Translations under genes and position numbers: made by a program
Notes under the pieces: model-generated
What the model was told of the DNA's origin: nothing
The model's input: only the letters and a program-made list of their open reading frames with translations
Database searches by the model: none
Part shown: positions 41,801-55,200 of the stretch, in pieces
Layout of the letters: each line of letters begins with the position of its first letter
How positions within the stretch are numbered: the stretch's first letter is position 1
Origin: Pelobates cultripes
Lineage: Eukaryota > Chordata > Amphibia > Anura > Pelobatidae
NCBI GenBank assembly: GCA_933207985.1
Contig: OW240916.1
Coordinates: forward strand, 85,219,870 to 85,283,869
Direction of reading: 5' to 3'
Length of the DNA stretch: 64,000 nt

Positions 41801-44800
41801 ACGAAAAAAACAACATAACATTTAGGTTGTTTCAATGTGAAACATACAAGCTCTCCTACAGACCTTTTTTTTTGCAAACTACAATCGATTTCCTAGCAAA
41901 TCTTTTGTACCAGACTACCTCCTTACTAACAGCTACTATAGTCTGCAACTGTCACTATCCTAATTACCTCTGTTAAAATGTACAAGAGTTTGCATCTCTA
42001 AAGATTTGAGGATTTGCACAACTCAAATTCCAGCTAGATGGGCAAAGGTTTAAAAATAACATCAGGACGTATTAACTCCCAGTTTAGTTGTTGGGGTATT
42101 GTGGGCTTGTCTAATATCTTTATGCACTGCAAAAAAAAAAAAAAAAAACACTGAACTTAATGGGACACTAGTTTCAAAAATAAAAAATTAAATTGTTGTG
42201 ATAATTAAATGTGTTCCTTAACCTTTTTATATTTACCTTTTATATTTTTAGCAAATTTTTTTTTTTAAGTAATTACCGAGAAAGTAGTGGATGAATGGAA
42301 TAGCCTTCCAGCAGAGGTGGTAGAGGTTAACACAGTAGAGGAGTTTAAGCATGCATAGCATAGGCATAAGGCTATCCTAGATATAAGATAAAGCCAGTGA
42401 CTAATGAAAGTATTTTTAAAATTGGGCAGACTAGATGGTTCTTAATTGCTGTCACATTCTATGTTTCTATATTTTATCTTTGCCTTGTAAGTATGCAATA
42501 CTTTCTAGAGGTGTGCGTCGAGGGTAATACGTACCACACTGCTTAGTAACAAACAAGCATAACTGATTTATTAATGGCTATAACATACCCAACTCAGACC
42601 TTAACTTAATATTTTTGGATAAGTTTTAAAAATGACAATATTGTTGGATACATTGTTTGAAATTATTTTTTTTCATAATATTCAAATATCAAACAATATA
42701 TCGTATATAAACACATTCATAAAAAAAAATGTAAAAAATAAATCATTTGAAATGCTTATCCATAAATATTCAATAAATGTCTTGATCCTAGAGGGTAAAT
42801 CAGGAGACGTATCAAAGCCCAGAAAACTTTTAATTAACAGACTTTTATTCATGGTTTTATTTATTAAAACAGTAAGTAAAGTAAAGTAAAAAAAAAAAAA
42901 AGAAGAACCTTGCTAAATTTTGACTAATATAGCCTATTACATTTGCAGAATTATTATTATTATTGTTTTTTTTAAATAAATTCTGTCAACTTAAAGGAAC
43001 ACTATAATGTCAGGAACACAAACGTGTATTCCTGTCACAATATTGTTTAACGCTAGGTTTTTGGCCCCAGTTCGATTGCAAGGGAAAGGTGTTTAAACGT
43101 ACCTTTTTTCTATACCATGCTAATCTCGCCACAGCTTGCTCCACATCCATGGCTGAGATCATCAAACTTGATGATCACAGTCAATCCAATTCTTTCCCGT
43201 AGAATGGGAGGCTATTGTGCATGTGCGGGAAAACGCTTCACTGGGTCAAACAGCATCTTCTAATAATTAAATAGCATTTCTATGGAGAATGTTCAGCACA
43301 GAGATAGGAAGCACCTCTAGTGGCAGTCTGAGTGACTAGAGGTGTTACAGTGCTCAGCCTGCAGGGACAGGCTATACACACCATAACCACTACATTAAGC
43401 TGTAATGATTCTGGTGACTATAGTGCCCTATTAATACTCAAACGATCTATAGCGATGTGAGATTCTGACCATGTAAAAGAATAGAAGAACGTAAAGTTTC
43501 ATGCTTGATATAACAGTGCACCTAGAGTACGGTGTGTAACATCATCTACATCAATAATCATGTAACATCCCCTACCTTGAGAGCTTTGAAGGTTTCCATG
43601 AACTTGTCAAGCTCATCCGGTGGTAGAAAATCTCCGATGAAATGCTTCCCACGGCCCATTTCTGTTAGCTGCTCTGCCCATTCTGCCAGCGTAAAAGAGA
43701 TCACATTGTAACCGTCCATTCACTTATTATACAGCCTTTTACATTTACTTTTTCAAAAATTGACAACCATGATATTAAAACACTGAAATTATCATGGCTT
43801 ATCCACTTACTTTCCTGATATTAATCACTATGCCTAACTTGCCTTCTGTTTACCCGCTTAGTTTCAGCCAATGTTTTATACTGTGTGTCTTGCCTCAATC
43901 TATTTCACCATAAAATGAGTGCTGTTGTTTTGAAATGCCACACATCTATCCTGATATGAATAAAAATAAAAATAAAACACTGAACTTAAAGGGACACTAG
44001 TTTCAAAAATAAAAAAATAAATCGTTATGTGTTAAATGTGCTCCTTAACCTTTTTATATAACTACCCCATCCCTTTTTAGCAATTTTTTTTTTGCAAAGC
44101 CATGAAACTTTATTCCAGAACGTTTCCTCATTGTAGCTCAATCCTAACCTAGAGATGTCATCATTATAATGGCATTTGTCCTGTTAGATGCTTTTTACAG
44201 AGAAGTACTAAGGACACATGCATAGAATTTGCTGCAATCTGCCAAATCAGTGCGTCTCACATAAAAACACTGGATGCACACCGAGTATCCATCATCATTT
44301 GCATGCTGACGCCGGCCATCAAATAGATTAAATTATTGAACCTCCTTTGGACTTGAGCTCCAATAGGCTGTCTATCAGCTACTAGTGGGTGTGGGCACTG
44401 CAAAAGGCAAACTGCTGTAATTCAGAAATGTCATGGATTCAATTTGCATGGCTGCAGTGGCAGCATCTATGCCCCAAAATTACTTAATTAAGATGAAGTG
44501 ATCTTGATGCTTATTGTGTCACTTTATCCAACTTAAAGGGACACTCTAAGCTCCAAACAAACTTTAGCTTACTGAAGTGGTCTTGCTGTATAGATCATTC
44601 CCCTGCAGTCTCAATGCTCAATTCACCATGTAGTGATTAAATCAACTTTGTTTCTGTAATACAGCCATAGCCAACTTCCCTTGGCTGTGATTCATATGGC
44701 CAACATAAAAAATTATTTTATGCAGCGTTTATGTACTTTAGAAGTTATCTCCTGCTCTGTTAGTTGAACTTTAATAACATGCAGGAGGCTGTTGCAAGCT

Positions 44801-47800
44801 CTACTAGACTATTAACAGAGCAGAAGATAAGAAATTCTACATTAAACAGAATTCACAACAAGGTAAACTAAAAAAATGTAGTCTAATTTTTAATAGTGAG
44901 TTTCATCTGAGTGTTGTGACTAGGGCTGCATAAACAATGTAATTTAACTCAACTCCTAAATGGCAGAGAACTGACCGGTAAAGCAGCAGTGGCATGATCT
45001 ATACACCAAAATGACTTCATTAAACTTGTTTTGGTGCTTAGAGTGCTCCTTTAACCACAAACGAAATAGTTCCTCCCCCTCCCCCTATTCTTTAGAAGTT
45101 TCAAATGACTGTTTTGAATTACACCCTGAACTGTGATTCATATTTGCTTCGTGATATTTTACTACAAATTAGTTTTTAATGTGTATAAAAATAAAACTTG
45201 TTAGTAAACTATAAAAAACATGTCCAATCTATCAAAGGCTCAAAGACTGCATTTCAGACAAATGTAACAGTTCAGTTACCTCTAGTCTTATCCATTTCCA
45301 TCTTTCTAAGCTGGTGTTCCCACGTCCCAAGATCATTGTCCACCTCTTCATCACTGTCATACTCATGCTGGTGTTGTTTCAGAGCTCTCTCCCACATGAG
45401 CTGCATATCTTGCATGGCTCGCTTGTGTTTCATAATCATATCATACATTTGCTGCATCTGATCACAGAGAGAAGACAGCTGGTTAACCACAAAATATATA
45501 CGCCTGCATACAGTAGGAAATGATAAAGATACACAGGATTTTAGTGTGATGAAATGGAGAAACACAGTATGTGTATGTAAGTGGAATGTATAAATGGTGT
45601 ACATTTTATATAAACTCGTAAATGTTACCAATGTGTTGTGTCAAATTGACAAGTATCTTGGCATGTACACAATATTTGCAGACTAATGAGATTAGAACAG
45701 TCCATACTCAGCATTATCAAGCCAATTAATCATGGAGACATTTTATTTCAAATTAGTGTATCTTGTTAATTATTGGTGAGACATTTTTATTAACTACTTG
45801 TTGATAATTTGTTCCTTTAACAACATAGTACCATAATCATACATAAATATATTTCTTGATATTTCTGTAACGGCCTGAAAACCGCAATGACGTTACCAGT
45901 CTCACACGTTACCATATATCTCTCATCCTACCTCCTGCTGCTCCTTCAGCTGCTTTTTCTGGGCGTCGGAAAGCTCAGTGACACCCACCAGTCCAACTGG
46001 TTTCCCTTTTTCATATCCCAGGCCTTTCAGATCCTGGGCTACACATTAAGAGAGATGAGATGTCACAAACTGTCAGTTGAACACACCGTAACAAAAAGGG
46101 TTAAAACCCAAAATATATAAATCTGTGCTAAACAAATATACGTTAACTCACAAGGTACTGGATATTAGGTCCAATATTTGCATGATACCTGTAACAGTAG
46201 ACCCATAAGAACGATATTCCTATTTGTTCTTTACAATGTAATCAAGCTACTGATACTGACCCATTTCAGTTCCCTAGAGACCCACATGCTCAGGTTGACT
46301 TAGCAGTAGAGCTTCAAACAGAAAGATTTATTTTGTGGCTAAATGCATTACTGACCCAGAACCAGGAAGTGATTTGGAGACAGTCGGCAACAGCAGCCAG
46401 GACAGCAGCCGGAAGATTTTTTACATTGCATGAGTATATGGAACTTTCTTGAGGCTGGTGAGCGGACTAACTACCTCCACAACAAGTTTTGCCGTTTTTA
46501 AATTGCTATTAATAAAGTATACTTATCTGAGATCCGGATTGCAAGCTTCTTTTCCACGGATCCCACGCACTCTAGGGGCTGATCCTCCTTAAGGAATTAC
46601 TTATAATATTTCCACTCTGTATACACCTCATTTCATGTACACAGGGTTACTTTCACTTTCTATAAGAGGTCCATAGTGAATACGATTTTTGTTGTTGCGC
46701 ACCATCACTACTGTAAGTTATTTTATGTTCAAATCGTTTTACCAGGATTTGTTTTTGTTGGTTGCTGCACGTACTAAGATCCTTCTCCCATTTGCGCCAT
46801 CCTATATATAATCGTTTTTTCTTGCTACAGTGACTGCAACCAGAGCATATAACTGAAACTACAAGCCTGGCTTTCTATCAGTACATGTCCCAAGCCAGTG
46901 CAATATAAAAACAATCCCAAAGGTACATGTCTATGTCACTGCAATCCATGCTATCAAATTTAGAGAAATTTGTTGGTGGAGAAAGTTGGTAACCACCATA
47001 AACTCATAAAAGCTTTCAAAGTGTGTCATATCCTACAGAAACAGAGACACTCATAAGACTTTAAAATGCTACCTATAAACCCAGCAAGGTTATTCACCAA
47101 ACACAGAATTTTTGAGAATTTAATTGGAATCCTAAAAATAGCTGATCTGAAAAAAATTCTCAAATCAAGTTTAGCTATGGCACAACTTGGCTATTTTTGC
47201 CTTTTTCCATTCTTAAATTGCTGAAAATGTAAAGCTTGGTGAATAACCCCGCGGAACTCACATGCAGGCCAGAGAGCCCTCTTAACCAGCCCAATATAAC
47301 AACTACTGATACCACCAGAGAGAGGTTTAAGGACTTGAGACACTATATGGTTATTATGGTACCCCGTGCTTATGGACTATAATCAAGTATCACAATAAAC
47401 ACTCACGCACTGGCAAGTGTAAATTCAGCCCTGTTGAGGTGCCACAAAGACCCCACTGTAGTTGCTCAGTGCTATTTGAAAACAGAAGCTTATACACCGA
47501 TATCTGCTGCCCCTAATGATTTAGGATTGGGAAGCCGTGTGCTTTCAGAATTACTGAACAGCTCTTCATCCTTTTCTCCTATATGTGTTCTAGCTGAACT
47601 GCTTGCAAATATTTATTTAGCTTTTACAGCTATATCGCCGTTTGGATGCAGGGTATCTGGGTGGTTGCCATAAACCTGTCTATTACCAGAGGTTACTGCA
47701 GGAGGTGAGTTATAGTGAATAACTTGTAGGCCTGACTAGCAGTACAGGACTTGAAATGCTGTGCCTTGTATCAACACTCTTCTTCAAATAAGCTTATGTT

Positions 47801-49175
47801 CACCTTACACTGAACATGTTCTTGTATCCAAAAATATGGCATTACAATGGGTTCACATGTCTTGTTAGATTTCTACATACCAAAAATGGCTGTTTAAAGC
47901 ATTGCAAGGAGAAAAACATATGCTTTGCACATTAGCTAAGAAAGAAAAAAAATATATAGGAACAATGAAAACTTAGAGCATAAATTACTACTTTCAAATA
48001 AATCCATCTAAACTTCTAAAATCATGTTATTCTGTAACTGGTGAGTGTTCAGACTTGATGATTGACATAGTAGAAAAAAAAAAATAATAAGACAAAATAG
48101 ATCAATCATTTAACAACAAATATTCAATATTTAGTGTTTGAAGTTATATTCTTTACAGAAAGACAGGAAGGCTCTCAAGGATTATCCAATTGCCGCCAAT
48201 CCAGAGTACGCTCTACTCCCACAGCAATCCAAGAGAAATAAGGCTCAGGCATAAAACTGGAATAAAGTTTATGGTAATAGAAGATTCTCAATTTTTATGT
48301 CCACAAACTAAATCTTAAAAAATTATGTTTATAATTAATTTATTCTTTATAATGCATATTTGCACCCTTTTGAAAGTTATGAAAATAATATACTTGATTA
48401 AGGCATAATTATGCCAAACGTATGCCCCTTATTTGTGATGCACAAGGATTATACTATTCACACTCACTAGAGAAATCTTAATACGCTGCAATAAATCTGT
48501 CCCGGATTTCAGTATTCTTCCCAGTCCTTATTTCTGTTGAACTGAAGATTTTTTTTTTGATTTTTTTTTTAAGGGACACTCCAGGCACCCAGACCATTTC
48601 TGCCCATTGGAGTGGTCTGGGTGCCAACTCCCATCATCCTTAATCCTGCAAGTGTAATTATTGCAGTTTTTATAAACGACAATAATTACCTTGTAGGGTT
48701 AAGCATAGGTATTTTTGTGTTCTAATAAGCCGGAAGTGCCTCTATTGGCTGTCTATAAGCCACTAGAGGCACTTCCGGCTTATTAGAACACAAAAAGTAT
48801 TTTAAACGACGCTGGACGTCCTCACGCTATGCATGAGGACCTCCAGCGTCACCGGAATCCCCATAGGAAAGCATTGAATAATGCTTTCTTATTGAGAGGT
48901 CTAATGCGCGCGCACGGTGGAGCCTGACCCAGCGCTGGATTCAGGTAAGTCACTGAAAGCGTTTTACCCCTTTAGCAACATGGGATAGGGGATGGAAAGG
49001 AGGGGGACAAGACAGGATCCTGCAGTGCCAGGAAAACGGGTTTGTTTTCCTGGCACTGGAGAGTCCCTTTAACATAATTTTATGTTCAAAATGTTAGCAA
49101 GGCAGTAGTCAAAGCATCACAAAAAACCAAAACAAACAAAATACAGTTCATATACTACAAAATAAAAACTATTTC

Positions 49176-49209
<34 letters not shown>

Positions 49210-52200
49210 ATAATAATAATATAGTAGTATTGGTTTTGAAACATGGCTAATTATTAAATATAGGTAACCTCTAATGGCATCACTCATGCTTAAATCTAAT
49301 CATTGATCCTGCATCCATAAATATGGATCACCTAATATTTACCTGGATATCACAAACTCTAAGGAACCCTATCAATTAATCCTGGCATCCAAGTACCCCT
49401 AATCCTGGACCACTAACCCTAAAAGTGTGAAGGATGCAGCACTTCTAACCCTGCTTTCACTGTCCACCTAAATGGGGTTTAAACCCCTAACTGATGCTTC
49501 CCACAAAATTAATAAGGGACTAGATACGCGGTGAAGGGTAACAGTTTTGGCTACATAAAAACTGCCTTGATTAAGAAACAGTTCCTGTCCCAGCGATGGG
49601 TATTTGGTTTAACCCCTTAAGGACACATGACATGTGTGACATGTCATGATTCCCTTTTATTCCAGAAGTTTGGTCCTTAAGGGGTTAAGGTAGACTGTTT
49701 ATACTAAATGTGACATTATTAAGCTCCTATAACTATCTCTGTGCTATTGAAAACATCACATATTTTAGACCATAATTGCTTTTATGTAGCAGCAGATGAA
49801 AGAAAAAAAAGAGTTCTAAAAATGTGTAAAATATACAGTTTTTCCCACCTGGATCTGTCTTTGTACTGCTTACCTGTTAGAAGGCTGGTATCAGGAGGCT
49901 CAATGGCCACAGATGCAGGAGGAACGTCCACTTTCTCTTCTTCTGGACCCCAGCGACTTTTCCTCCTCTTCTTCAATGCGGGCTGCTCTATGGCTGGAGG
50001 GGGCGATGAGACATAAGAAGCTGTGGAGTTGGAGGACCAGGTAACAGAGGAAGGGGGGGAAGGAGTTTCAGCAAAAATAGGCTCTGGGGTGAACCTGCGT
50101 TTCTGCTCTGGTGCTGGTTCAGGTTTGGAAGAGTTCTTCAAAGCTCTTTTATACTCTTCCAGCTTAATTTTATAATGTCTGTGACCTTTGCTGTTTGGTT
50201 CATACAAAAATCTGAAAATCACAAAGGTTTCTTAATATATAAAACACATGCAGTTTATTGCAAAAAAGTAAGCAAATATGCAAAATATACATGTTACACA
50301 TAGAAAAGCAGTAATACGTCTATTACTAACCCTCTGATAACCAGGCTGCTCTGGGCTTTTAGTGCAAGACTGCACAGAGCAATTTTGTAATTTTTATAGT
50401 TCGTACTATAATTGTTTTAAAACTACAGCTTCCATAATGCTTTGTCATTCTGAAGGCACATGGGGATCTACCTTTGGGGCACCCCTGACCTAGAGGAATG
50501 ATAGATATAAGTAGTGATGTAATCGTTAATTAATTAATTAATAAAAAATTTCAGATTACAAATTAAAAAGTCTTCAACTGACTTGGTCATGACTCACAAG
50601 CATACTGACAAACATTCTTTTCAATCTATTAAATAACCAATAGCATTTCCTTTAGAATATTTACATTTTCCTTTAGAAAATTTAATTTCAGCATTAAAGT
50701 TTATTCAATAACATTCATCAATGAAACATTGAAGAAATACCATTTCAAACCCCTGTGCAACTGATTGAATCTCTACACAAGCAAAGGAGGCATTAGGCAT
50801 TGTTCTGTTTGTATTCCATTTGAGAATGCCTACATGGTGAAACGCATTATGGATATTACTTTTTATTTGATTAAATAAAGGATTTTGGTTTTACAATATT
50901 TTATTGTACTATCACCTTTTTATTTCAACAACATTTTTCCTGGCATTTTATTTCTTTTATCTTTTTTTTTTTAAATCAATTTTATCATCCCTACTCAAGA
51001 ATATTCCAGGTGGGGATCATACCACCATTATTATTACTATCATCATAGGGCAGCAAGCCTGCTCTACACTTGTAAGTACAATTTTGATTAGTTTCATACA
51101 GCTTTTATTGTCTTACTAAGAGCACAATTTGTGGCTATTTTAATCTCCTCTTTGAGTACCTGGACAACCACCTGCTGTGAACGACCGTCACCATACCCCA
51201 TAAGTGGAGATTATACCACTATATGCGACATACACTAGAGCAGGTCATAGCTCTCTTACATGTGAGTGCAACATCACTATTACCTACGTATTGTCTATTA
51301 AAGATCTTGACATATTGCACTATTAGGTTGCCTTGTCTTCTACCCACATACGGAGACTAAAGACACTGAGATCTTCCACAACCCCCAAGCATAAAGAACT
51401 TAGAAACCACAAACTGCATCTACTTCTTGATAAGAGACACTTTTTAAATGTGACAATTTGCACTGTTGGAACGAGATTTTCAGTACCGTTTAACTTTATG
51501 TGGCACAGCCCTTCTCTATCTCTATCATTGTTCTGTGATATTTAACAAGGAATATAGATGGTTATGGTGTTTTGAATGACGTTTGAAACAGTGCAAAAAC
51601 TTTATTAATGAAAAACCATGCATAAATATTAGTATGAAAGGGGAAAGGTCTATATAAAGCACCCCAGACAGGTCCCGCACAATAACATTCAATGGAAATT
51701 CAAAGCAGTGTGAACAATGTGACATTGACAGCATAAACATTAATGTGAGCGAAAAAGTGCAGCGAGTTAACAGATAATTAACAGTTACCTGAATGCTGGA
51801 TTTTCTCTATTGTTTTGCACTGCTATAGCTTCTACTTCTGGGCCTCCATCTGCCACATATCTGGCCAGCTTCTCAGCAAACATCTTAGTATCTTCATCAA
51901 CTAAAGACAAAGGTTATGAAAGACTGTCATGCAGTGCCTGACCTCCATCTTTGAAAAGGCAGATTATCAAGTCATTGAGATATGAAAGTACAATGACAAG
52001 TAAGTCATTTATCAAGTAGGTTAAAGGGTTACTCCAAACCTTTTAAAAACAATATTTTGTTTACAATGCCCTATGGGGCGTAACTAATAGTTCCCACATC
52101 CCATAAAACCTGTAAAAAGATTTTAAACTTACCTGACATCCAGCGCCGGACAAAGCTCCTGGCACCGATCTTCACATCCAGCACGCCATCATTGCAGCAC

Positions 52201-55200
52201 TCACGTGGTCCAATCACAGGCTTCACATAGAAGCCTGTGATTGGACCGTTTTGTGTCTCAGAGTGCAAGCGCGCACTCTGGACCAGTGCGTGGAGGAAGA
52301 AGAGAGGGAAATTCGATAAAAAAAATATATAATCTTTCCCAAATAGGTAGCAGCACTCACGTATTAAAAGTACAAAATGTATTAGTACAAAATATAAAAG
52401 ACGATCAACGTTTCAGTCCTGCATAGAGGACTTTCATCAGGGTCAAATACCACATATAAATATACACATATTTTACAGAGAAAAGTGGGAGGGAGCGCAC
52501 ACAGGGTGGGAGGGACAGAGAAGGAGCCTGCCAGGAAGAAGATTATTATGGCGGTCGCCAGCTTGCGCTCTGATGACAGACATAAAATATGCACAGAAGT
52601 GACATTTTGCAGTCTGGAATGGACTTCTGGGCTTCTTAAGTAACATGTGCAGAGGGTGCAACTTGCCCCTGGCCCACAAGTGGCAATAACTCTGGATATG
52701 CAAGATTTTAAGCAAAAACACTGCACATCTATACTCCTACTAGCATGACCACTGTAAAATCACTGAATTGGTCAAGGTGGTTGGATAACCCTTTAAGAAT
52801 CACCTAGACACCTGTAAGACACTTAATGGTAATGCTATTAATCAGATATGATAAAATAAATCAAAGGGAGCGGTGACATATCTATGCTTAAGTTGAACAA
52901 AATCACATCTTACAGGTATTTGGGTAGTTCTTAACTTTTGACTCACCCTGCATTTAACCACACAATTATACAGTATTAGGTTTATATTTACCAAGACTAA
53001 ATCACAATCTTGGTTTTCTATCCTGCTGTTGACATTATCCGAAAACAAGTCCCCAAAAGTGCAGACCATCAGAAGACATGCTTGCGCTGCGCAAACTACA
53101 CTAAGAGCTTTCTTTCAGTAGTACAACTATTCAACAGCGCACATGAGGGCGACATGCTCCCTTTCCCAGACAAACCTGCTCCCACTGAGTAACCACAAAA
53201 GTGATCTGTATCACAGGCATGCCTGTCACCTCTGTCCAAATTTGTCTAATGCTTTTATCTATCAGCATTGTGTGCCCAGTTAACAGTCCATGCAGGGTCA
53301 CTTACCCTTGTTAGCAGCCATTTTTTCTGGATCCTCACATTCTTTCCTATACTCTGCCAATTTCTTCCTGTAATAGAGGAACTCCCGGCTGTTATGATCA
53401 TGTAGAAATCTAAAAAGGAAAAATACATTTAGAAAGTTGTGAAACAGAAATCAGAAACACAGGTTTTTTTACATTACAGCTACGTTTTAGCTCTAGAAGA
53501 AACATTCCCTTTGTGATAATTATACCATCTGTAATTTCTTAAAGGGACACTCTAGGCACCATAACCACCAAATTGAGATGTAATAGTTATGGCGGCAAGA
53601 GCCCCAGGCACTGTTGTCAGGTAATCTGTCAAACTGTTAACAAGTATTTTGACATTTATCTGTCTGTTTCAGGAGCCTGCGACATTTCTAGCTGAGCTGG
53701 ACTGATAAGGTGGAAGTTAAATATTTATGCATTATCATCATCATTATTATTATTATTATTTATAAAGCTCCAACAAATTCTGCAGAGCTGTACAATTATC
53801 ATGCCAAATCGCACAAGGCTTAAACAGTATTCATTGATTGAGTAAGTGGACATCTCTCAGCCAATGAACACTGTTTAAAACGGGCAGGAGTTGGAACGAT
53901 GAAGGTATAAATGTCCGTTTTATGAAACCAATTCAAACTGAAAGGACCACAGGCACTTGACACGGCAAAGTTAGGCCATTCTGTCTGATAGATTACAGGC
54001 AGACATCACCCAGAGACTAGTGTGCAGTAGTGGTTATAGTGCCCACAGTGAGTGTCACTTTAACCATGCCCTTACAATTATTTCAAAATTAAAATCAGAG
54101 GTTTGTGACAAAGCAGATAATTAGATCTAAATCAACATCCCTAGAGAGAGCCAATTAAAAAGCAGCACAACAACACAGACAGCGAAATAGGTTTTGATGG
54201 TTTCTTATCTAGAATGGGCAAAACTGCCTCTTTGCTTGTTGAAATGGCCTTCAGAATAAAATGGCCTTCAGAATAAAATGGTTTTGACTGCCCCAGCTTA
54301 AACCACAGCACTGCTTTCCATATGCATTAATAAACAAACATACAGATATTACAATTTCATTTTCAGTCAATTAGATGTGTATATAGAAAACAAAATAAAA
54401 TAATTAATGGTAGGATAGTTAGTTGGCACTTAGTGATGGCGCAGGGCCCATGCACAATTATGTACTAATCCCACTCCTACTTGCATTTTAACATTAAAAT
54501 ACTCTAACATTAAAAATATATATATTTTAAACATTTGAGTGTTGGTAAAACATGCCAATTGAGTTCCTCTGAAAAGTCACTGCGCCTCCAGTGAAGTCAT
54601 CAGTAATGACTTCTGTTCAAACCAAAAGGTGTTCTTAGGTAAACATTAGAGACAAAGGGTGCATGCACAGCAGTCACCACACTCTGCCAATCAAATGCAA
54701 CTCAAAGAGAAACATTGAATCCAATACAAGCATTAAGAGCGTTCTGAAGACCTTGCCTTATCAAAAGTCTTCATGAGGAAGAGGCTCTAGAGGCCTGCTA
54801 GTGATGTGATTTTTGAACAAATGTAAACATTGACATTTCTCTGAAACAGCAATCTTTTAAATTGTCTGGAAAAAAAAAATAAGTCTATGCACCAGAGTCC
54901 CTTCATTAAAGATAATGTGATTTTGGTGCTTAGAGTGTCCCTTTAATTCTAATTAAGAAACAGAATCTAATTAATTTCTTCACACATTGTAGATGGTAAT
55001 ATCAATGCAGGTGTTTCTGTAGCCCTGACTATATGTTTGGAGACAAGTCACTACACACTTCTATGCATATGCAAAGATGCACTTTAAAGGTAAAACTCAC
55101 GTGAAAGCAGGGTTATCCTTATAATCTTCAATTGCCATTTTTTCAAGCTCTTTGCCCCCTTCAGCTACATATCGAGCCAACTTCTCCACCACCTTTCGGG

